The notes under the pieces: model-generated
Databases searched by the model: none
The model's input: the letters and a program-made list of their open reading frames with translations, nothing else
Told to the model about the DNA's origin: nothing
Part shown: positions 6,913-12,870 of the stretch, piece after piece
Layout: every line of letters starts with the position of its first letter
Position numbering within the stretch: the stretch's first letter is position 1
Source: Kiritimatiellia bacterium
Lineage (GTDB): Bacteria > Verrucomicrobiota > Kiritimatiellia > RFP12 > UBA1067
Direction: 5' to 3'
DNA length: 13,872 bases
Assembly (NCBI GenBank): GCA_017479035.1
Contig: JAFVCR010000123.1
Location: 1-13,872 of the forward strand
Position numbers and translations under genes: made by a program

Positions 6913-7706
6913 CTGGTACCTCCAAGCGATTCGCGCAGCCGGAACGCTTCTATGGCAGAGGCTCGGCGGGTTGCGGCATCGAATGTGACGATTGCGCCTT
7001 CAAGCGTTGCCGGACCTTCGTCCACATCGAAACGCGCCGGCACGCCGGTGATGAATTTCTGCAAGACGGGTTCAAACTTGCGGCCGATGGACGAGAACCA
7101 AGGGCCTGTCATGCCGAGATCCGTCTGGAAAGCCGTGCCTTGCGGCAGCACGAATGCATCGGATGTCTGCACATGCGTATGCGTGCCAACCACTGCCGTG
7201 ACGCGCCCGTCGAGATATTTTGCCAGTGCGATTTTCTCGCTTGTGGCTTCAGCATGGAAATCCACGAACACGGGCAGATCTTTCGGTATCTCGGCAAGGA
7301 TGCGGTCGGCAGCGAGGAACGGGCAGTCCGCAGGATTCATGAAAACGCGGCCAATAAGGTTCACCACCGCAAAACGGAAAAGCGGCGCGGTGACAATGCA
7401 CCAGCCTTTGCCTGGTGCGGACGGCGGGAAATTAGCCGGGCGCACCACGTTCTGCAGCACGTTGCATGTGGAGACGTATTCTTTCTGCGACCATGTGTGA
7501 TCGCCCAATGTTATCGCATCCGCACCGGCTGCGACAAGTTCGCGTGCGAGCGGCACTGTGATGCCGGCTCCGGCGGCGGCGTTTTCGCCATTCACCACAA
7601 CTGCGGCCAACCCCATTCGTTCGCGCAGTTTGGCAAGATTCTCTTTTAGGATGCGCCGCCCTGGCGCACCTACTACATCGCCGACCATCAATATCTTCAA
7701 GTTCAC
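6909..7706 (-). CDS. ymdB: YmdB-family metallophosphoesterase (TIGR00282 type)
   Basis: Members of this calcineurin-like family (Bacillus subtilis YmdB, Deinococcus DR1281) hydrolyse 2',3'-cyclic nucleotides with a two-metal centre and affect biofilm and motility decisions. The protein has 265 residues and every family block: VGDVVG with D10, NGENAAAG with E41 and N42, LGDHTW with H70, VDFHAEATSEK with H151, GTHTHVQT with H176 and H178, and TDLGMTG. The metal-binding set therefore looks complete. The start is GTG 7706-7704, whose bases overlap the ribBA stop as GTGA. The family name is secure. The physiological substrate in this organism is not known, and the link to riboflavin synthesis and RuvA may be no more than shared transcription. 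Confidence 0.94.
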   Translation of the reverse strand: MNLKILMVGDVVGAPGRRILKENLAKLRERMGLAAVVVNGENAAAGAGITVPLARELVAAGADAITLGDHTWSQKEYVSTCNVLQNVVRPANFPPSAPGKGWCIVTAPLFRFAVVNLIGRVFMNPADCPFLAADRILAEIPKDLPVFVDFHAEATSEKIALAKYLDGRVTAVVGTHTHVQTSDAFVLPQGTAFQTDLGMTGPWFSSIGRKFEPVLQKFITGVPARFDVDEGPATLEGAIVTFDAATRRASAIEAFRLRESLGGTR

Positions 7707-8902
7707 AGCAAATGCCCCATCCTTTCGCGCTTGGTGGCGAGATATTTGGCATCGTGCTCGTTGGGCGGCACCACTATCGGAACGCGCTCGACTATTTCGA
7801 TACCGTAGCCTTCGAGCGACTTTATCTTCATTGGATTGTTCGTCAAAAGCCGTATACGCGTGATGCCGAGATCCTCCAGTATCTGCGCACCCGCGCCGTA
7901 GTCGCGCAAATCCGGCGGAAAGCCCAAGCGCACGTTTGCCTCCACTGTATCGAGTCCGTTTTCCTGCAGATGGTAGGCGTGCAACTTGTTTTCAAGGCCT
8001 ATCCCGCGGCCCTCTTGGCGCATGTAGAGTACGCATCCGCGCCCTTCGTCTGAAATCATGCGCATCGCACGGTGCAACTGGTGGCCGCAATCGCAGCGTT
8101 CGCTGCCGAGCACATCCCCCGTGAAACATTCGGAATGGACTCGCACGAGTACAGGCTCGCCGTTTCGCACATCTCCTTTTACAAGCGCAAGATGCTCAAG
8201 CCCGTCAGGTTCGCTGCGGTACATTTTCAAGCGGAAGTGGCCGTAATCGGTGGGGAGGTTCACATCCTCCACGAGTGTGACGAGTTTCTCTCCGCGCCGC
8301 CGCCACGCGATTATGTCGGCAATGGTGCAGTAAGGGAGGTGATGTTTTTCAACGAATGCAAGGATGTCGTCCAAGCGCGCCATCGTGCCGTCATCCTTCA
8401 TTATTTCGCAGCACAAACCTATGCCAGAAAGCCCCGCCATGCGGCAAAGATCCACAGTAGCCTCCGTATGACCGGCGCGTTTGAGGACGCCGCCTGCGCG
8501 AGCCTCGAGCGGGAACATGTGCCCTGGCCTCCTGAAATCAGCTGGGGTCGATGCTGCATCCGCCGCGAGGCGCGCCGTTGCGCCGCGTTCCTCTGCGGAG
8601 ATGCCTGTAGTGGTAGTAGTAGCATCTATGGAAACAGTGAATGCCGTGGAGTGGTTGTCCGTATTCTCCGCCACCATCTGCGCAAGTCCTAGCCGTTCCG
8701 TATTCGCCTTTGGCATTGGCATGCAGATAAGCCCGCGTGCGAATGTGGCCATGAAATTGACGGTTGCGGTGGTGGCGTGTTCTGCCGCGCAGATCACATC
8801 GCCTTCGTTCTCGCGTTGCTCGTCATCCGTAACGACAATCATGCCGCCATTGCGCAACGCTTCTAGGCACTGCTCCACGCGTTTGTATGATGTAGTGTTC
8901 AT
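7703..8902 (-). CDS. ribBA: Bifunctional riboflavin enzyme RibBA (DHBP synthase / GTP cyclohydrolase II)
   Basis: RibBA supplies both branches of riboflavin synthesis. The N-terminal half makes 3,4-dihydroxy-2-butanone 4-phosphate from ribulose 5-phosphate. The C-terminal half opens GTP to the first pyrimidine intermediate. The 399-residue protein shows DDEQRENEGD (26-35), RRPGHMFPLEARAGGVL (124-140) and GHTEATVDL (144-152) in the RibB part. In the RibA part it shows the zinc cysteines C259, C270 and C272 (HSECFTGDVLGSERCDCG), MRQEGRGIGLENKLHAY (294-310) and LRDYGAGAQIL (332-342). It ends KRERMGHLL, the standard terminus. ATG 8902-8900 is chosen because it overlaps the upstream gene's TGA as ATGA and begins at the conserved N-terminus; upstream in-frame sequence lies inside the thioredoxin gene. 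No FMN riboswitch precedes it, and other rib genes are absent. Confidence 0.97.
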   Translation of the reverse strand: MNTTSYKRVEQCLEALRNGGMIVVTDDEQRENEGDVICAAEHATTATVNFMATFARGLICMPMPKANTERLGLAQMVAENTDNHSTAFTVSIDATTTTTGISAEERGATARLAADAASTPADFRRPGHMFPLEARAGGVLKRAGHTEATVDLCRMAGLSGIGLCCEIMKDDGTMARLDDILAFVEKHHLPYCTIADIIAWRRRGEKLVTLVEDVNLPTDYGHFRLKMYRSEPDGLEHLALVKGDVRNGEPVLVRVHSECFTGDVLGSERCDCGHQLHRAMRMISDEGRGCVLYMRQEGRGIGLENKLHAYHLQENGLDTVEANVRLGFPPDLRDYGAGAQILEDLGITRIRLLTNNPMKIKSLEGYGIEIVERVPIVVPPNEHDAKYLATKRERMGHLL

Positions 8903-9774
8903 TTTATTTTCTTGAGTTCGTCGAACATTATCTTGGCTTTTTTTCTTGCTGCGGGATCGGCGGCAAACGTTTTCATCGCCGCGCCCCATTTTTCGTCCGC
9001 TTTGGCCTTTGCCGTGGGCCATGTGGATGTGAGAATCATGTAATCGCGCAATGCGGAGACACTATCTTCGTCCTCTACTTCGAGTGCGATGTCCTCCACA
9101 AGCCGCTCGTATGTTTTCTTGATGGAAGAAAGTATCGCCGTGGCCTCGGCGGCTTTTTCTTGGGCGACTTTGTTGCCGGGCTGCTTTTTGGCGGCGGCAA
9201 CGTCCGCCTTGAGTTTTTTCATGGCACCTTCAACGTTCTTGCCGATGGAGAGCTGCGATTTCAACGATTTGTATTTGTCGAGGCGGGCATCGGAGAGGAG
9301 ATCCACAAACCCGTTGGAGTCCGTAATAGCTGTCACAACCGCTTCGATGGCCTCTGGCACGCCGTGGCCGGAATACGCCAAGCGGCCGTGTGCGTCAAAC
9401 ACGCAAATGAACGGCAGCGCGTTGAAATCCGGAGTGCCTTCCGCACGCAAATCCTGATAGACAGGATAGGTTACGCCGGCTTCCTTCAATACGCTTTTTA
9501 CACGCGCGTCGTCTGGATTTTGCACATGCGAGCCTATCATTGCAAATGGCTTGTGGTTGAAACTTTCCCACGTCTGCTGCAAGCGCGGCAGAGCGGCTTT
9601 GCACGGACCGCAATTTACACCCCAGTAATCCACCAGCACGACTTTTCCCTTCAAATCCGCACTTTTCACCGCTTTGCCGTGCAGTAATGCGGCGGTATCG
9701 AGATTGCCGAACTTCACCGCTGCCATGCCGGAGACCACGACAGCGCATACATACAAAAACGCAAATCTTTTCAT
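8899..9774 (-). CDS. Exported thioredoxin-fold protein (TlpA/ResA-like) with helical C-terminal extension
   Basis: This 291-residue protein starts with a signal peptide (MKRFAFLYVCAVVVSGMAA) and then a thioredoxin fold of the TlpA/ResA type. KGKVVLVDYWGVNCGPCKAALP carries the redox pair C55 and C58 in CGPC, and the cis-proline is P121 in ALPFICVFD. It should reduce or exchange disulphides outside the cytoplasm; its partner is unknown. About 135 further residues (155-291) are charged, Lys/Ala/Glu-rich and probably helical. They contain no motif I recognise and are much longer than a plain TlpA tail. ATG 9774 is chosen over upstream in-frame codons because it follows the promoter by 8 bases and begins the signal peptide. 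It is the first gene of the ribBA-ymdB-ruvA operon, an unexpected place for an envelope redox protein. Confidence 0.88.
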   Translation of the reverse strand: MKRFAFLYVCAVVVSGMAAVKFGNLDTAALLHGKAVKSADLKGKVVLVDYWGVNCGPCKAALPRLQQTWESFNHKPFAMIGSHVQNPDDARVKSVLKEAGVTYPVYQDLRAEGTPDFNALPFICVFDAHGRLAYSGHGVPEAIEAVVTAITDSNGFVDLLSDARLDKYKSLKSQLSIGKNVEGAMKKLKADVAAAKKQPGNKVAQEKAAEATAILSSIKKTYERLVEDIALEVEDEDSVSALRDYMILTSTWPTAKAKADEKWGAAMKTFAADPAARKKAKIMFDELKKIK

Positions 9775-9782
9775 CGATGCCA

Positions 9783-9811
9783 ATAATACCATAAACCCCA
9801 TCCGATTGCAA
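9783..9811 (-). promoter_or_regulatory. Promoter of the thioredoxin-ribBA-ymdB-ruvA operon
   Basis: On the minus strand, TTGCAA (9811-9806), 17-base spacer and TATTAT (9788-9783) preceded by TGG. Eight bases separate the -10 from ATG 9774, predicting a leader of about 2 bases. No other promoter is needed for the operon because all internal junctions overlap by 4 bp. Confidence 0.75.
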
Positions 9812-9895
9812 CAGATTAGTATCTGCCATCCGCGTATCGCTTCTATCGTACCCTGCGGCAAATGCAGTGCCGGCGGCATCCAGAGGAGATTTTGC

Positions 9896-10036
9896 TTGCA
9901 AAGGGGGAGGGATTGTGATAGTTTGGCGGCACAGTCGGGGCAAGTATCACATAGGCTGGCGCGCCGACGGCGGCAGCCGCGCCTCCGCAGGGAGTATCTG
10001 CGAGAGGCAGTGCGCAGTTTGCACACGGGCTTTTTT
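9896..10036 (+). ncRNA. Candidate structured small RNA with its own promoter-like element
   Basis: TTGCAA (9896-9901), exactly 17 bases, then TAGTTT (9919-9924) preceded by TGA repeats the local promoter layout with a degenerate -10 and predicts +1 near 9931. The following 106 bases are GC-rich and foldable. GCCTCCGCAG (9981-9990) pairs with CTGCG (9998-10002) and, after one bulged A, GAGGC (10004-10008), giving a 10-bp stem. It can extend through CGC (9978-9980) with GCG (10012-10014). CGGC-GGCA-GCCG (9968-9979) is an adjacent, competing small hairpin. A run of six T ends the segment at 10031-10036, but no hairpin abuts it directly. I recognise no known RNA family (not SRP, tmRNA, RNase P or an FMN switch). 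It could instead be a repeat element or leader sequence. Confidence 0.35.
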
Positions 10037-10229
10037 GCAGAAATCGCCAAAATTCTAAAAATCGAAGCCTTGATGCAGACGCGCCGTGCGTAATGTATGG
10101 CGTGCTGTATTGTGTTTCGATTCGGGCGTTTGGCGATGCCCTGCAAAAAGACAGGATACGGTCGCCATTCTCTTTTGCCGTTGGGAGTGGAGATTTCATG
10201 TGATTGGACGGCAGAAGGGGATAGAAACG

Positions 10230-10979
10230 ATGCATACGTATATTATCGCGTTGGCAGCAGTGATGGCAGCAACGGGGATTTTTGCGCAATCGGCAAGCGA
10301 CACGGACTACACCACATACCAGGAGGCCGTAATCCACATCGCCCCGCCGTATCAAGCGAATGCGAAGACTCATTGGCTGAACTACTCCAAGGGACGCGGC
10401 GGCAGGATGATGGCGCGCAGCGAGACGATTGCGATATACAACGACGGCTCGTGGGAGGTCATAGATTCCACAACATACTCGCGCAACTATGTCGGGACGA
10501 TTTTCGCGCTGCCTTGCGGGGAGGAGTGGAATGTGGTAAACACGTTCACCTACAAGGACACGGGCAAAGTCACGCGCACGGGCATGGAGATAGAGGTGCC
10601 TATAATGATTTCGTACCCGAACGTGACTAAGCCGCCGCAGGAGCATGTATGCCAGCAGACCGTGAAGAACCTGTGCGAGAGCGGGATGCAGATACCGCAG
10701 TCGGACGGCACGCCTTGCCGCATAATGCCAGTGAAGGAGGCCGCCAGGAAACGCTTCGGGGCAATCGCCGCAAGAGCCTTCTACGACAAGAGCAGTGACG
10801 GCATCGTGAGAATCCTGTTGCAGGATTGCCGCAAGGAACGCGAGAACGAGAACATGTATCCGGCCACTTCCGTTGCGAGTGCGCAGTCCACACGCAAGAA
10901 TGCCACGACAACCGTCCACGAGCGGAACAAGGGCTACGACATCAAGGCAACGAGCAGAACCACAACCATACGGCGTTGA
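10230..10979 (+). CDS. Exported protein of unknown function
   Basis: I do not recognise this 249-residue protein. Residues 1-22 form a clear signal peptide (MHTYIIALAAVMAATGIFAQ). The mature part is mixed and probably beta-rich (ARSETIAIYNDGSWEVIDST, GTIFALP, VNTFTYKDTGKVTRTGMEIE). It has five cysteines (96, 141, 149, 163, 200) that could form disulphides. The last 40 residues are Thr/Ser/Arg-rich and look disordered. ATG 10230 is chosen because it starts the signal peptide and is preceded at 9 bases by AGAAGGGG (10213-10220), a good Shine-Dalgarno; extending upstream to 10086 would bury the signal peptide. The protease gene begins 14 bases after its stop, so the two are likely one operon. 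It could be a substrate, inhibitor, chaperone or partner of that protease; nothing in the sequence decides. Confidence 0.72.
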   Translation: MHTYIIALAAVMAATGIFAQSASDTDYTTYQEAVIHIAPPYQANAKTHWLNYSKGRGGRMMARSETIAIYNDGSWEVIDSTTYSRNYVGTIFALPCGEEWNVVNTFTYKDTGKVTRTGMEIEVPIMISYPNVTKPPQEHVCQQTVKNLCESGMQIPQSDGTPCRIMPVKEAARKRFGAIAARAFYDKSSDGIVRILLQDCRKERENENMYPATSVASAQSTRKNATTTVHERNKGYDIKATSRTTTIRR

Positions 10980-10993
10980 CGCGGTGGAGAGCA

Positions 10994-12619
10994 GTGAAGA
11001 AGATTGCAGCGATAGCAATGTCCATGATGTTCGCGGCGGCGGCGCTGGCAGCGAGCATGGTCGAGGTCGTGGATGAGATGAAGTCCGCCCGCAGGGAGTT
11101 TGTGGCGTTCGGCGAGAGCATGACGATTGCCAAACTCTGCGACTACTGCCAGGATTGGGCAAGGGAATGCGGGTTCGACTTCAAGATTGTCCTCACGAGC
11201 GTGAAAGATGAGCGGGGCAATCCCTATCCGTTCCTCACCGGCGCGTTTTCGCCGGGAGAAACGACCATGTTCGACCTCCTCAAAGAAGGCTGCAAGAGAT
11301 CGATGCATTTCTTTTGGGTGGAAAAGGACATCGTGAAGGTGGCACCCAACCTACCGGAATTCATCGGAGAGCGCATCTGGACGGACGTGAAAGGCAAGAA
11401 AATCCGCGCAAAATGGGTCGGCATGACAAAAGACGGCAATCCCGTATTCCAAATGGCATCCGGCAAGAATATCAAAATCGATCCCGTGAAGCTGTGTACG
11501 AAAGACAGGCGTTACATCGCCTCTTCGCGCGGACGCGACATGAAAATCCCATACGTTCGACATGGCGGCACATGGAAGAGCGAAATCGATCTCATGATCG
11601 AGCGGTGGAACGTACGGGAGCGCGAGTACAAGAAGCGGGCAAAGGATATGATAACAAAGAAGTCATACCCAAAAGGAACTTGCTACAAGGTCTTCCAGGC
11701 CATCAAGGGAAGCGTCCTGTGCATCATAGGCAGGACTATCAATGGCGTATTAGACTACGACGGCGAGTTGTTCCTGCACATGGGGCTTAACCATACGTCG
11801 GTCGCGGATGGCGAGAAATATATTTCCAGCCTCCCCCTCCTGTGGCTCGGCACCTACACCTACACGACCATCGAAAATACTTCAAAGACTGTCAACGTAT
11901 ACGCCGCCTGCACAATGGACGAGGCCATATATATCGTCCGCAAGCACCAGCACCTGTACGACGATGGTGACAAGGCGTTCGAGGATGATCCAAACGAAGA
12001 ACGCCAGCGTCCAAAAAGCGATGGCATAGAACTTGCAGGCTACGGCTCGGGGTTTTTCATCACGCGGGACGGATATTTCGTCACCAACCATCACGTCGTG
12101 AAGGAGGCTCTGAAGATACGGATCAAGTGCGTTGAGCGGTATTTCGATGCAAAGGTAGTCAAGGTCGATGAGCGAGCCGACCTTGCGCTCCTCAAGGCGG
12201 ATGGGGCATTCGAGTTCGCAGAACTCTCCCCCAACCGCACCGAACGGCCCGGAACGGACATATTTACAGTAGGCTATCCACAACCAGATTTGCAGGGTCA
12301 GCTTGCAAAGATAACGAAGGGCATCATCAGTAGCGTCGAGGGTTTTCAGGGCAGCAGGGATGAATACCAGATCGATGCAGCTATCCAGCCAGGCAACTCC
12401 GGCGGCCCCGTGGCGGACGAAAACGGCTACGTAGTGGGTGTTGCCGTGGCATCTCTGCGCAACTCGTCGAACGTGAACTATGCAATAAAGAAAACCGTCC
12501 TGCAAGCGTTCCTGGGCACAATAGCCTATACCCAGCCGCTAGAGAAAATACCTCGACCATTTGCGGATGCGGTGGAGTATCTTAAAGGCGCATGCGGGCT
12601 CGTCCTCATCTACCGCTAG
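10994..12619 (+). CDS. Exported trypsin-like (HtrA/DegP-type) serine protease with STN-like and SHD1-like N-terminal modules
   Basis: This 541-residue protein begins with a signal peptide (MKKIAAIAMSMMFAAAALAAS). Residues about 41-117 (ESMTIAKL, CGFDFKIVL, TMFDLLKEGC, FFWVEKDIVKVAP) resemble an STN domain, the short N-terminal domain of secretins and TonB receptors. Residues about 127-176 (RIWTDVKGKKIRAKWVGM, GKNIKIDPVKL, DRRYI) resemble SHD1, common in PVC secreted proteins. After an uncharacterised region (180-340) comes a trypsin-like domain: GSGFFITRDGYFVTNHHVV with H367, ERADLALLK with D396 and QPGNSGGPV with S469. The triad is therefore complete. There is no PDZ domain. The start is GTG 10994, the first codon of the signal peptide, with GGAG (10986-10989) just upstream; an ATG at 11018 is the alternative. 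It probably acts in the periplasm or at the cell surface on unknown proteins, together with the unknown product encoded just upstream. Confidence 0.85.
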   Translation: MKKIAAIAMSMMFAAAALAASMVEVVDEMKSARREFVAFGESMTIAKLCDYCQDWARECGFDFKIVLTSVKDERGNPYPFLTGAFSPGETTMFDLLKEGCKRSMHFFWVEKDIVKVAPNLPEFIGERIWTDVKGKKIRAKWVGMTKDGNPVFQMASGKNIKIDPVKLCTKDRRYIASSRGRDMKIPYVRHGGTWKSEIDLMIERWNVREREYKKRAKDMITKKSYPKGTCYKVFQAIKGSVLCIIGRTINGVLDYDGELFLHMGLNHTSVADGEKYISSLPLLWLGTYTYTTIENTSKTVNVYAACTMDEAIYIVRKHQHLYDDGDKAFEDDPNEERQRPKSDGIELAGYGSGFFITRDGYFVTNHHVVKEALKIRIKCVERYFDAKVVKVDERADLALLKADGAFEFAELSPNRTERPGTDIFTVGYPQPDLQGQLAKITKGIISSVEGFQGSRDEYQIDAAIQPGNSGGPVADENGYVVGVAVASLRNSSNVNYAIKKTVLQAFLGTIAYTQPLEKIPRPFADAVEYLKGACGLVLIYR

Positions 12620-12754
12620 GGTGGGGGAAAATGGGTCTCGGAGGGATGATTTGAGACGGCGAATGGGAAACCTGCAACCGCGCTTGCACTTTCTAGAAAC
12701 GGTAGGGATTCATAATTCCAAAAGAGAGTATAAAAGTGTTGGATTTTGGCAAAA
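12620..12754. other. Intergenic sequence before the nrdD control region
   Basis: No gene or clear terminator is seen. GTCTC (12634-12638) and GAGAC (12652-12656) can pair, but with a 13-base loop and no T-run. A TTGCAC at 12684-12689 has no correctly spaced -10. The sequence becomes AT-richer toward nrdD. Confidence 0.5.
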
Positions 12755-12770
12755 ACACAATATCTAGTAT
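12755..12770. promoter_or_regulatory. NrdR box 1 upstream of nrdD
   Basis: ACACAATATCTAGTAT matches the NrdR consensus acaCwAtATaTwGtgt at 14 of 16 positions by my count. NrdR is the zinc-finger/ATP-cone repressor of ribonucleotide reductase genes. Box 2 starts 33 bp downstream, about three helical turns, which is the expected pairing. Confidence 0.82.
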
Positions 12771-12777
12771 TTTCTGC

Positions 12778-12806
12778 TTGCATTTGAACACAAGATATTG
12801 TATATT
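12778..12806 (+). promoter_or_regulatory. Promoter of nrdD
   Basis: TTGCAT (12778-12783), 17-base spacer, TATATT (12801-12806). The predicted +1 is near 12813, giving a leader of about 58 bases. The second NrdR box fills the spacer and touches the -10, so bound NrdR would exclude RNA polymerase. Confidence 0.78.
12788..12803. promoter_or_regulatory. NrdR box 2, inside the nrdD promoter
   Basis: ACACAAGATATTGTAT matches the NrdR consensus at 14 of 16 positions by my count. It is 17 bp after box 1 and overlaps the first three bases of the nrdD -10. Confidence 0.82.
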
Positions 12807-12813
12807 GTCGCTG

Positions 12814-12832
12814 TTTTCGCCACGGGCGAAAA
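12814..12832 (+). promoter_or_regulatory. Hairpin at the 5' end of the nrdD leader
   Basis: TTTTCGCC (12814-12821), loop ACG, then GGCGAAAA (12825-12832): a perfect 8-bp stem that would form the first 20 bases or so of the transcript. It has no T-run after it, so it is more likely a stabilising 5' hairpin or protein site than a terminator. Confidence 0.5.
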
Positions 12833-12870
12833 GAGACGCAACCAAGAGAATTTCAAGGATTTCAAGCGAG

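Larger units (their letters stand above)
9775..10229. other. 455-bp intergenic region between divergent genes
   Basis: I see no convincing protein gene here. Open frames crossing it on both strands lack plausible start contexts and resemble no family. It contains the leftward operon promoter (9783-9811), a possible rightward promoter and structured RNA (9896-10036), and an AT-richer stretch (10037-10070). About 190 bases then lead to the Shine-Dalgarno of the gene at 10230. I could not find a strong promoter of the local TTGCAA/TATAAT type immediately before 10230; weak candidates such as TTGATG at 10070-10075 lack a good -10. Confidence 0.6.

Noticed and set aside
6616..7500. 294-codon open frame on the plus strand
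   Set aside because: It is antisense across the ruvA and ymdB genes, both identified by complete motif sets.
8072..8692. 206-codon plus-strand frame
   Set aside because: It is antisense to ribBA, including its zinc-cysteine region, and has no family resemblance.
8903..9774. FMN riboswitch for ribBA
   Set aside because: The sequence upstream of ribBA is entirely coding (thioredoxin gene overlapping by 4 bp), and the operon promoter leaves no leader in which a riboswitch could form.
9775..10146. N-terminal extension of the thioredoxin protein to 10146
   Set aside because: The extension crosses the promoter at 9783-9811, lacks a plausible start context and would bury a clear signal peptide beginning at 9774.
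9843..11162. 439-codon open frame on the minus strand
   Set aside because: It crosses the 9775-10229 gap and runs antisense to two genes with signal peptides and, for the protease, a full catalytic triad. Its translation is Cys/Arg/His-rich with no family resemblance, the usual product of an antisense frame.
12634..12656. Possible terminator after the protease gene (GTCTC...GAGAC)
   Set aside because: Only five base pairs, a 13-base loop and no following T-run.
12561..12767. 68-codon plus-strand frame after the protease
   Set aside because: It begins inside the protease coding region, has no ribosome-binding site and runs into the NrdR box; no recognisable product.
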